From Deltaproteobacteria bacterium (lineage in GTDB: Bacteria > Desulfobacterota > Desulfobacteria > Desulfobacterales > Desulfatibacillaceae): a stretch of DNA of 64,000 nucleotides. The notes beneath the pieces were generated by a model. The model made no database searches, was not told where the DNA came from, and was given only the letters and a program-made list of their open reading frames with translations. The stretch is taken from contig JACRLG010000002.1 in the NCBI GenBank assembly GCA_016235345.1, positions 1-64,000 of the forward strand. Reading direction: 5' to 3'. Every line of letters begins with the position of its first letter. Position 1 is the first letter of the stretch. This document shows, one piece after another, positions 21,828 through 29,383 of the stretch. The translations under genes and the position numbers were made by a program.

Positions 21828-24458
21828 CTATTTGGACTTGACTACGTTTTCGGCGAAACGAACGCCTTTTTTCCTACGGAACTCAACATTAACACCGAGG
21901 AATTTTCGAATGTTGGTCAGTTGCCGTTGCATGCGGCCTGGGTCTCCCGAAGCTGGAAAATACTCATCTTCCTTCCAAGCGCACGCATCCATGAAGGTTT
22001 TATGGCGAACCCAACCATAACCGATCTGGTCGAAGAGTATTTCGATGATCTTGGAGCTGTGGGTTTCCGTCCTGGAATAGAAGCGGCCTTTGTCCTCACC
22101 GTTCACGAACCAATGGACCTCGTCGCCGACTTCCTTACGTTCTATCACGAACCTGCCTTCTTCTGTCGTTGCGGTTTCAGGGGAAGGTTCGGGAGCGGGT
22201 TTCTGGACTACCTGCTTGTGGCTATCTGCAGAATTGGCTCTTTTGGCCATGGCATCTACTTCGGCCAATTTCTTATTCCAAGTGCTTTTAATGATTGCAT
22301 CATATTCGCTGATCTTTGCTGTGGCAAAATCAATGAATGTGCTCTCTTCTTGAGTGACTTCATAAATCTTTGTGCCGATAGATAGTTGTGTTCTCTCAAG
22401 CCAAAGGTCTACATTCTGAATACGCTGACAGATATCCTCTCCACCGATATCAAATTCATCCTGGTCCCATTGCATCAAAGCATCAATAAGGTCACTAATG
22501 ATTATAAAATTGCTTTCTTTATCAACAACTTCAGACATCGAAAAGCCATCAAAGCAAATCCGGAGCCTTGCTTGTATATTTATGAATAATCCTGCGATAG
22601 GATAAGGATTCAAAAATGCCACATGCTCAGTTCTGTTTATTAATGCTGTTCTACATAGATTCCAATATGTTTTGAGCATCTGAAAGTAGCGTCGCGGTTC
22701 AATAAAAGTTTGATCTCCAATTGGTGCCGGGAAACGACAATCGTTGATTTTTAACTGGATTATTTGATTTGCAATATTTTGAACCGGTTGGTTTGCTTCA
22801 GACATACAGTTTTTGATTAATGTACACATCATCATATTGATTTTATTTCTATCTTCACCTTGGTTTGTCGCGTCTGGGTGATTCAATAACATAACTGAAT
22901 AAAATATTGAAAGTTGTTCAACGGAGGGAAAATCGTCTATTTCCGGCTTAACATACAACTCATCTGCAATCTTTTTTAACAGCGGCTCAATTTTTAAAAT
23001 GGATTCAATATGCTGGACCAATGCATTATGAAGAAGCATTGCCTCATTATTATCTATAGCTTTTGTAAAGTAATATCGAATTCTAAAAAGATCCCGGAGG
23101 CTCATGCACGCAGTTACAGCAGTGGAAAGATTTGATCTGAACAACGGGCTACATTCCGGTCTATCCTCCTCAGAGGAATTTTTCATTTGCCATAATGATT
23201 GAGCTATTTCTTTGCCTTGCTTCAAAGCATTCAGAATTCTTCCGCTTTCCCATGGTGGGATCACTGGCATATCATCCTCAGAAAAACTTAAAAGCGCCAT
23301 TTCCCTGCATCGGGTTTCGATGCTGTATTCGCACACTTCCATCGAGGTCTCGATTATTGCGCACGGCACCGACGCGGTCTGTGGGCCTGCCCCACAGAAG
23401 ACAACTTCTGGATAGCAATCGATACCGTTGAGTTTAAGTGTAGCAACCGGCTTCACGGCAGAGTATGAGGCAAGCACCGGGAATTTCGATAATGCCTCGG
23501 TAATCAAGCAGGCCGGACATTTCCTATCAGCCGCTGACAACTCTGGAAGATATGAAAACGCCTCGTGAAGTTGCTTCTGGGCGGTGTTCCAATCCTTTGG
23601 TTGACCCTGGAATCCTGCATCATCCTGCAAGCAACCAGAAATCTTGCAGCAATGGAGATTGCAAAAGGACATACAAATCTCCTCAAGACATTTCCAGGCC
23701 CACCTTGCTGCTTGTTTGCGATTTTGGCCGGTCCTCGTCTCTACATCGAAGTGCGTTATCGAGATTTCGCAAGCTTGTGGGTTGGAATCCTGTTCATCGG
23801 GCGATTCAAGTAATGCATCAATAGCTGCCTTTTTCGCTTTGATCCTACCATGGGCGTTGAATGAAAAAATTTCCTTCATTGGAAAAAAATAAGCTTTGTG
23901 TTGACGAAGAGAATTTTCTGTATGCAGAGATAAGTGGCGGCGTGTCGGTGCCAGAAGAATAACTGGTTGATTATGCTGTAGAAATAAAAGATTGGCCACC
24001 TCTGAAAAGTTTGCGCTATCCTCCTGAAATGACAGATAAGCGGGAAATCGTTTGCCATCACGACAAACGAAATCCCCAAGGCGCCAAGTGTGGCTGCAAC
24101 CGTCAACCTTGCTTCCGCGGTGTTCGATTCCCAAGGCCGAGCAAACCTCCGTATTGAACCTGCCGTGATCGATTTTGTATATGAGCAGGTCCTGCGCGGA
24201 AAGTCGAACAGGCTCCGCCTCCCGCTCCTGGCAGACCGCCACGAGTTCATCGGGTGAATGCTCGACGACCTTCCTGGGGCAACCGAGTCCGCAAGCCGTC
24301 GGGCAGTCCACCGCCGAGGCGTGATCGCGGGTCAACCGGAAAAAGCGGCTCTTGAAAGCCTCGTACCTGGGCCAGGCACCGAGACGCAGGTTCCAATCGA
24401 ATAGTGCCGCCGCTTCGCCCGGGAGGTCTTCCAGCACATCCCATATCGGATCATCCAT
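21828..24458 (-). CDS. unrecognised 876-aa protein, Cys-rich N-terminus, possible C-terminal winged helix
   Basis: Start ATG overlaps the stop of the 388-aa gene by 8 bp; upstream in-frame ATGs lie inside that gene. Residues 50-78 hold C52-x3-C56-x3-C60-P-R-K-V-V and C76, a likely zinc site, followed by a helical region that may bind DNA. A second Cys/His-rich patch lies at about 275-300 and R-K-C-P-A-C near 325. The last about 80 residues (KIIEILFDQIGYGWVRHKTFMDACAW... FRRKKGVRFAENV) could be a winged helix. Codons from about residue 130 onward are much AT-richer than the first 130, so the gene looks chimeric. No catalytic motif is evident. Apparently cotranscribed with the prophage repressor; defence or exclusion role is inference. 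Confidence 0.75.
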   Translation of the reverse strand: MDDPIWDVLEDLPGEAAALFDWNLRLGAWPRYEAFKSRFFRLTRDHASAVDCPTACGLGCPRKVVEHSPDELVAVCQEREAEPVRLSAQDLLIYKIDHGRFNTEVCSALGIEHRGSKVDGCSHTWRLGDFVCRDGKRFPAYLSFQEDSANFSEVANLLFLQHNQPVILLAPTRRHLSLHTENSLRQHKAYFFPMKEIFSFNAHGRIKAKKAAIDALLESPDEQDSNPQACEISITHFDVETRTGQNRKQAARWAWKCLEEICMSFCNLHCCKISGCLQDDAGFQGQPKDWNTAQKQLHEAFSYLPELSAADRKCPACLITEALSKFPVLASYSAVKPVATLKLNGIDCYPEVVFCGAGPQTASVPCAIIETSMEVCEYSIETRCREMALLSFSEDDMPVIPPWESGRILNALKQGKEIAQSLWQMKNSSEEDRPECSPLFRSNLSTAVTACMSLRDLFRIRYYFTKAIDNNEAMLLHNALVQHIESILKIEPLLKKIADELYVKPEIDDFPSVEQLSIFYSVMLLNHPDATNQGEDRNKINMMMCTLIKNCMSEANQPVQNIANQIIQLKINDCRFPAPIGDQTFIEPRRYFQMLKTYWNLCRTALINRTEHVAFLNPYPIAGLFINIQARLRICFDGFSMSEVVDKESNFIIISDLIDALMQWDQDEFDIGGEDICQRIQNVDLWLERTQLSIGTKIYEVTQEESTFIDFATAKISEYDAIIKSTWNKKLAEVDAMAKRANSADSHKQVVQKPAPEPSPETATTEEGRFVIERKEVGDEVHWFVNGEDKGRFYSRTETHSSKIIEILFDQIGYGWVRHKTFMDACAWKEDEYFPASGDPGRMQRQLTNIRKFLGVNVEFRRKKGVRFAENVVKSK

Positions 24459-25617
24459 GCCGCCCGTTCCCATTGCCTGCGATGAAGCCCCTGAGTCCCA
24501 GCCATTTTTCAATGATCTCTCCGTCGTCGTCCCGCTTGAATTGCGCGCGGTTCCCGGAACTGAGGGTGATGGTCCGAGGCGTCTTGGAGTCCGCGAACTT
24601 GATGAGGAATTTCGCTCTCGTGAGTTTGCCGCCCGCCGGAAAGGTACGCTCGCGTTCCCGGAGAGACGCGAAAAAATCTTCCGATCTTCTGATGTCGTAA
24701 TCCTTCTGTGTACCGCCGTAAAAAATCTGAACCTCCTTCAATTTGACGGACTCGATTCCTTCGATGTCCTCGCATAGCAACGAGTCCTCACCGGTCCGCC
24801 GGAGCGGTTCGAGATCGAACCTGCTGCGCCGGTCGAAAAACTCGGAATCCCCGAAAACGTGGAGGCCGAACTTGGCGCGGTACAGTTCCCTTTCGCCCTT
24901 GGTCTCGGCGTTGATCCTGATTTCGCCGATGGAGGGGTTGTAGACCACGACGTCGTACCTTTCGGGCCGGAAATACTGACTGGCGGACTCGCCCTTGTCG
25001 ATCACCGATTCGCGGGTGTAGGGCTTGCCGTGCCTGACGATGAACATGACATAATCCGCCCTCGGGACCACATGGACCTTCGTGTATTTCCCGCGGCGCT
25101 TTTTGGCGAACCACTCGTCGAGATCCGCTCCCAGTGCGGCGAGGGTCTCTTCCGTCGGCTGCACGAAGGGAGGAACCGGGTCCGCTCCCGTCTTGAAGTA
25201 CTCGAAGGTCTTTCGTGACCAAAGCCGCTGCTCCGCATGGACCTTTTCTATGACCTCGGGCGCCTTGTTCCAGACCTGCACGGCGAGGTCTGCGAACGCC
25301 GCGTCCTCTCCGATTTCCACGTCCAGTTCGGAACCGGTGATCGCTTCCTGGATGGCGTCGAAGCCTTCCGGGGTCGAAATCTCGTTCACGTAGAACAGTG
25401 CCTCGGCCAGGTCCGGGGGAGTCGAAGAATCCGGAGTCAACAGGATGTGACCCAGTTCGCCGTAGTTCAGACCGTCCTCCGCGAGCGCGGGAGGGAGTTC
25501 CACGCCCCTGGTCTTGAAATAGGCTTCGTGAGGGGCGAGAAAGGCGAGGAGGTGTCTCCTGCCGATCCTTCTCAGCACCTCAGGCTTCGAAAAGCGTCGC
25601 ACGTTCAAAGTCGCCAT
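24451..25617 (-). CDS. unrecognised 388-aa protein, partner of 876-aa protein
   Basis: ATG with AGGAG 7 bases upstream, beginning 42 bp after the repressor stop. No known family. The first about 30 residues (MATLNVRRFSKPEVLRRIG) look helical and basic; the centre (RGKYTKVHVVPRADYVMFIVRHGKPYTRES, then YDVVVYNPSIGEIRINAETKGEREL) is rich in beta strands; the C-terminus is basic. GC content is that of the phage. The 8-bp overlap with the next gene indicates a fixed stoichiometric pair. Function unknown. Confidence 0.75.
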   Translation of the reverse strand: MATLNVRRFSKPEVLRRIGRRHLLAFLAPHEAYFKTRGVELPPALAEDGLNYGELGHILLTPDSSTPPDLAEALFYVNEISTPEGFDAIQEAITGSELDVEIGEDAAFADLAVQVWNKAPEVIEKVHAEQRLWSRKTFEYFKTGADPVPPFVQPTEETLAALGADLDEWFAKKRRGKYTKVHVVPRADYVMFIVRHGKPYTRESVIDKGESASQYFRPERYDVVVYNPSIGEIRINAETKGERELYRAKFGLHVFGDSEFFDRRSRFDLEPLRRTGEDSLLCEDIEGIESVKLKEVQIFYGGTQKDYDIRRSEDFFASLRERERTFPAGGKLTRAKFLIKFADSKTPRTITLSSGNRAQFKRDDDGEIIEKWLGLRGFIAGNGNGRHG

Positions 25618-25659
25618 CGGTCACTCCTGTCGTTTCCTGTGTTCAGTTGCCGCCCGTCT

Positions 25660-26286
25660 TCATCCTTTCCTTTTCCACCCTACGACCTTGCCCAGAACCA
25701 GCAGATCGTCCTCCGGCTTTATTTGGATCGGCTTCATGCCTGGATTTTCGGGCGCAAGCTCGATCAGCTCATCCTTAATTTTTAACCGCTTCACCGTGGC
25801 TTCGCCGTTCACGAGCGCCACGATGATGTCCCCGTTCTCGGCGATGGGCTGCCTGCGCACGATGATGAGATCACCGTCGCCGATCCCGGCGCCGATCATG
25901 CTTTCGCCCGAGGTCTGCAACGCGAAATACTTGCCTGACCTTATCGTGGACGCTTCAACGAGCACCTCGCCGATGATGTTCTCCTCGGCCAGAATGGGTA
26001 GCCCGGCGGCCACGACTCCCACCACAGGCACCGACACCAATGCCGCGACCATTTCCCTGGGCCGCCGGGCAATGCTGAGTCCCCGGGCCTTGTTTCCTTC
26101 GCGCTTGAGATATCCCTTGCGGACAAGCTGGTTCACCCGGTCGTGGGCGCTGGCGTGGCTTATGCCAAACGTTTCGCTCAACTCCTTGATGGTGGGCGGA
26201 AAGCCCCTTGAATCCACACACCTACATATTGCTTCCAAGGTCTCCCTCTGCAGGGGCGATATACTCTCGACCTTCGTTTTGCCCAT
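25660..26286 (-). CDS. LexA/S24-type prophage repressor
   Basis: 208 aa. N-terminal winged helix (residues 1-70; FPPTIKELSETFGISHASAHDRVNQLVRKGYL) and C-terminal S24 autoprotease: cleavage site A94-G95, Ser129 in S-G-E-S-M and Lys166 in A-T-V-K-R. The spacings (35 and 37 residues) equal those of E. coli LexA, so RecA-stimulated self-cleavage should work. It could be a second host LexA, but its place in the prophage with an operator in its own promoter argues for the lysogeny repressor, giving SOS-inducible excision. Confidence 0.9.
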   Translation of the reverse strand: MGKTKVESISPLQRETLEAICRCVDSRGFPPTIKELSETFGISHASAHDRVNQLVRKGYLKREGNKARGLSIARRPREMVAALVSVPVVGVVAAGLPILAEENIIGEVLVEASTIRSGKYFALQTSGESMIGAGIGDGDLIIVRRQPIAENGDIIVALVNGEATVKRLKIKDELIELAPENPGMKPIQIKPEDDLLVLGKVVGWKRKG

Positions 26287-26344
26287 GGTCTCTCCCGTTC
26301 TCCATAAAAGACGAAAAGGCCCTTACGGACCGTGATAACCTAAT

Positions 26345-26372
26345 TCTATAAACCTGATGTACATCAGGTCAA
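26345..26372 (-). promoter_or_regulatory. repressor promoter with 18-bp palindromic operator
   Basis: Minus strand: -35 TTGACC (26372-26367), 16-bp spacer, -10 TATAGA (26350-26345). The perfect palindrome ACCTGATGTACATCAGGT (26352-26369) covers the spacer and part of the -35, so the bound repressor would block its own promoter and lie about 25 bp from the rightward promoter E. Confidence 0.75.
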
Positions 26373-26394
26373 GAGAAAAATTTCGAGACGGTTC

Positions 26395-26423
26395 CGACAC
26401 GATGGGACTCCCCCCGGTAAGTA
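26395..26423 (+). promoter_or_regulatory. phage-type promoter E (integration module)
   Basis: -35 CGACAC (26395-26400), 17-bp spacer ending CCCCGG, -10 TAAGTA (26418-26423). The only rightward copy of the shared pattern; start of RNA about 58 bp before the 82-aa gene. Confidence 0.6.
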
Positions 26424-26487
26424 CAAAGCAGGCCCGCCATTGTGAGCGAGCCCGTGTCCCAACCTGACGATCTATCGGGGGTGTTTC

Positions 26488-26736
26488 ATGTCGGATTACC
26501 AGATTTCTTTGGATAAAGAAGGGCTTTGCGGAATTCCGGACTGCGGCTTTGGGCCCCGGGACCGGCTTTCCGGTGAGGCAATGCTCGAGGCTGCGGTATC
26601 CATTCTCGCCCTGGCGGTCCTACGCCGGAAAGCCGGAAAGGCTTTGAAGAAAAGTTCGAAGCCCATTTCGGAAGAATCTTCACCTGGAGGCAAAGAAGGA
26701 CTTGATTCGTCTCCGAAACAGAGCATTCATTCATGA
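26488..26736 (+). CDS. hypothetical 82-aa protein, start of integration module
   Basis: GGGGGTG lies a few bases before the ATG. The first 30 residues carry two cysteines (LCGIPDC), the middle is a hydrophobic then basic helix (EAMLEAAVSILALAVLRRKAGKALKK) and the end is a charged, probably disordered tail. Similar short genes often precede DUF2924-recombinase pairs; no function known. Confidence 0.6.
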   Translation: MSDYQISLDKEGLCGIPDCGFGPRDRLSGEAMLEAAVSILALAVLRRKAGKALKKSSKPISEESSPGGKEGLDSSPKQSIHS

Positions 26737-26768
26737 CAACTCGTCCGAGAACAAAAAAGGAGTAGAAA

Positions 26769-27296
26769 ATGAATGAGTTACGAGAGATGGACGCGGCGGG
26801 CAAGGTGCAGGACCGGACCCGCAATTCGGTCCTGCGCCAGATGTCCATGCTGCAATCCATGACCCTTGAAGAGCTTCGGGAGAAATGGCTGGACCTATAC
26901 GGAGGCGAACCGCCCAAGTACAAGAGGCTGTTTTTGATCAAGCGCCTGGCTTACCGCATCCAGGAACTTTTCTATGGCGGGCTGTCGGAACAGGCCAAGG
27001 AGCATCTGAAGAAGGTCGCGCAAAACGACCCCGTGGCCATGGTGAACCGCAAAATTCCGGAGGAACGCAAAACCGAAGATCGAATTCTGCCGGGAACACG
27101 GCTCGTGAGAATCTGGAACGACCGTCGATACGAGGTAATTGTCCAAGCGGAAGGCTTCGAGTACGAAGGCAGGATTTACAAGTCCCTGAGCGCCCTGGCC
27201 AAGGAGATCACGGGTACGAAGTGGAACGGGAAGGTGTTTTTCGGTGTGAAAAAGCCATACGGCAGAAAAGCCCTGGGAGGTTCGGATGCTGGATAA
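26769..27296 (+). CDS. DUF2924 family protein
   Basis: 175 aa, AGGAG upstream. The N-terminal helical part (LEELREKWLDLYGGEPPKYKRLFLIKRLAYRIQEL, about 35-72) and the C-terminal beta part (PGTRLVRIWNDRRYEVIVQAEGFEYEGRIYKSLSALAKEITGTKWNG) are characteristic. DUF2924 proteins are found directly before large serine recombinases in phages and islands and are thought to assist them. It overlaps the recombinase start by 11 bp, which fits. Confidence 0.88.
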   Translation: MNELREMDAAGKVQDRTRNSVLRQMSMLQSMTLEELREKWLDLYGGEPPKYKRLFLIKRLAYRIQELFYGGLSEQAKEHLKKVAQNDPVAMVNRKIPEERKTEDRILPGTRLVRIWNDRRYEVIVQAEGFEYEGRIYKSLSALAKEITGTKWNGKVFFGVKKPYGRKALGGSDAG

Positions 27297-28872
27297 CGCC
27301 AAGGTTACCGCTGGCAAAGGTAAAATCCTGCGTTGCGCCGTCTACACCCGCAAGAGCCATGAAGAGGGCTTGGAGCAGGAATTCAACTCGCTCGACGCCC
27401 AGCGCGAGTCTGCGGAAGCCTACATCGAAAGCCAGAAACTGCAAGGGTGGAGGCTTTTGCCCGACCGTTACGACGACGGCGGTTTCTCCGGCGGGACCAT
27501 GGATCGTCCGGCCCTCCAAAGGCTGCTGACCGACATAGACGCCGGCAAGGTTGATTTGATCGTGGTTTACAAGATCGACCGGCTCTCCCGCTCGCTCCTC
27601 GATTTCATGAAGATGATCGAGCTTTTCAACGAAAAGGGAGTGAGCTTCGTCTCGGTCACCCAGCACTTCAGCACCACCGACCCCACCGGCCGGATGTTCC
27701 TGGGAATCCTCATCACCTTCGCCCAGTACGAGCGCGAGGTCATCGCCGAGCGTATCCGCGACAAGGTTGCGGCCGCCAAGCGCCGGGGCAAATACTGCGG
27801 CGGGGTACCGATCCTCGGCTACGACGTTGACCGGGAAAGCAAGAAGCTCCTGGTCAATCCGGAGGAGGCCCGCCTCGTCCAATACGTCTTCCGGCGTTTC
27901 ATCCAGGTGGGGTCGGCCAAGAAACTCGCCCAGGAGCTGAACGACCAGGGATACCGGACAAAGGCGTGGACCACGAAGAAAGGCAAGGTGCGCGAGGGGG
28001 CCGAATGGAACACGGGGCACGTCTACCGGTTGCTGAACAACCGTGTTTACATCGGCGAAATAATCCACAAGGAGGCGAGCTACCCCGGTGAGCACGAGGG
28101 GATCGTAGATCGGCCGGTGTGGGACAAAGTACAGGCTATTCTCGCCGACAACAAGCCGGTCAAAATCTCCATGGCCAGGACAAAGATGGTTGCGCCGCTC
28201 AAGGGAGTGATCCACTGCGGGCACTGCGGATGCTCCATGGGCCCGACCTACACACGCAAGAAGGACCGAAACTACACCTATTATATCTGCGAGAAGGACG
28301 CCAAGCGGGCCGTCAGCCTTTGTCCGCTGAAACGGGTTCCGGCGGGCGACATCGAAAAGGCGGTCCTCGAACAAATGGGGGCCGTGTTCCGGACGCCGAC
28401 TTTGGTGGCCAAGACCTATTTCGCGGCCCGGGAAATCGAGGGTGCCGAAAAGGAACGGCTATCGAGGAAAAAGGCCCAGCTCGAAGAAGAATTGGCCAAG
28501 GTCCGCAGGCAGGCTATGGACCTGATGAAGCCTGGCAACGACATCGCCGGAAAGGGAGATCACCTCACGGCTATCAACAGCCGGGCCGTTGATCTTTCGC
28601 GCCAGCTTACCCTCGTGGCATCCCGGTGCTCGGCATACGACGGGCGGCCCATCACGGAGCAGGACGTGTCCGAGGCGTTCCAGAACGTGGAGGCTTTTTG
28701 GGAGGACCTGTTCCCGGTGGAGCGCAACCGCCTGATCCGGCTCCTGGTCAAGAAAGTGGAAATCCGGGAAACGGGGATAGACATGGAACTTGCGACCGGC
28801 GGCCTGACTGCGCTGATAACGGAACTGGCCGGGCTGGCATGCGAGGTGAACGAAAGAAGGGCCGTAAAATGA
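27286..28872 (+). CDS. large serine recombinase (probable prophage integrase)
   Basis: 528 aa. Resolvase catalytic domain (residues about 15-165) with nucleophile S24 in V-Y-T-R-K-S and the SLDAQRE, D-D-G-G-F-S-G and V-Y-K-I-D-R-L-S-R motifs; recombinase domain about 185-290; zinc-ribbon about 305-350 with four cysteines (C-G-H-C-G-C and C...C); C-terminal coiled coil about 390-430. Such enzymes integrate phage DNA between short attB and attP sites without a tRNA target. Being the outermost phage gene at the right edge supports this as the integrase, rather than the internal tyrosine recombinase. Confidence 0.93.
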   Translation: MLDNAKVTAGKGKILRCAVYTRKSHEEGLEQEFNSLDAQRESAEAYIESQKLQGWRLLPDRYDDGGFSGGTMDRPALQRLLTDIDAGKVDLIVVYKIDRLSRSLLDFMKMIELFNEKGVSFVSVTQHFSTTDPTGRMFLGILITFAQYEREVIAERIRDKVAAAKRRGKYCGGVPILGYDVDRESKKLLVNPEEARLVQYVFRRFIQVGSAKKLAQELNDQGYRTKAWTTKKGKVREGAEWNTGHVYRLLNNRVYIGEIIHKEASYPGEHEGIVDRPVWDKVQAILADNKPVKISMARTKMVAPLKGVIHCGHCGCSMGPTYTRKKDRNYTYYICEKDAKRAVSLCPLKRVPAGDIEKAVLEQMGAVFRTPTLVAKTYFAAREIEGAEKERLSRKKAQLEEELAKVRRQAMDLMKPGNDIAGKGDHLTAINSRAVDLSRQLTLVASRCSAYDGRPITEQDVSEAFQNVEAFWEDLFPVERNRLIRLLVKKVEIRETGIDMELATGGLTALITELAGLACEVNERRAVK

Positions 28873-29285
28873 ATCGGAAACCCACCATCATCGTGGCTGA
28901 AAACGGCAATCTCAATATCCACATCCCCATGCTGATAAGACGCATGCGGGGGAGGAAGAACATCATCGCGCCCGAGGCCCTGGACGGGGAAATCCCCGGA
29001 GCGCCGGTGCCCGTCCAGTCGGCGGTTGTCCAGGCTCTTGCCCGGGCCTTTTCCTGGGCCGAGTGCCTGGAGACCGGGCAGATCAAATCCATAAGCGACC
29101 TGGCGGCCCGCCTGGAAGTCGACGGCTCCTACGTTACCCGCATCCTGAAGCTGGCGACATTGGCCCCGGACATCGTCGAGAAGCTCATCAACGGCGAGGA
29201 ACCCGATGGGCTGTCACTCGCCAAGCTGACACAGGGGTTCTCGGAGGATTGGGAGGAACAGAGGAAAGCGCTTATCATCCGCTGA
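28869..29285 (+). CDS. hypothetical 138-aa DNA-binding-like protein after recombinase
   Basis: ATGA overlap with the recombinase stop. Residues about 62-115 (QALARAFSWAECLETGQIKSISDLAARLEVDGSYVTRILKLATLAPDIVEKLI) look like a ParB/KorB-type helix-turn-helix. Proteins of this size and HTH commonly follow DUF2924-recombinase pairs and may be directionality or accessory factors (inference). Last phage-type gene on the right. Confidence 0.75.
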   Translation: MNRKPTIIVAENGNLNIHIPMLIRRMRGRKNIIAPEALDGEIPGAPVPVQSAVVQALARAFSWAECLETGQIKSISDLAARLEVDGSYVTRILKLATLAPDIVEKLINGEEPDGLSLAKLTQGFSEDWEEQRKALIIR

Positions 29286-29383
29286 CGCTAACAATCGTCG
29301 GAACGCCGAAAACGAAGAAAATTGAGTGTGGATTCGAAATCTTGGTGCGATAAGTTTTTTTGCCTCCCCTATTCGGACAATTT

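Larger units (their letters stand above)
1..29383. mobile_element. prophage, right-hand part (left end outside window)
   Basis: Terminase, portal, MuF head protein, primase-helicase, phage recombination enzymes, a LexA/S24-type repressor and a large serine recombinase lie together, with mostly leftward transcription. The large serine recombinase block is the last phage-type unit on the right, and a host-like ferredoxin-nitroreductase gene follows about 100 bp later, so the right boundary is placed in 29,286-29,383. No duplicated attachment core was found in the window, and the left end is not visible. Two stretches (about 13,800-15,200 and 21,800-24,060) are clearly AT-richer than the rest and look like cargo. 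Tail genes are not seen; they presumably lie to the left. Boundary position is inference. Confidence 0.8.

Noticed and set aside
22386-22589. Small plus-strand frames in the AT-rich part of the 876-aa gene
   Set aside because: They are antisense to a single long uninterrupted frame and lack start signals.
25660-26286. Host LexA
   Set aside because: All LexA residues are present, but the gene sits in the prophage and drives adjacent phage genes, so a phage repressor is the better call; a second host lexA elsewhere was not examinable.
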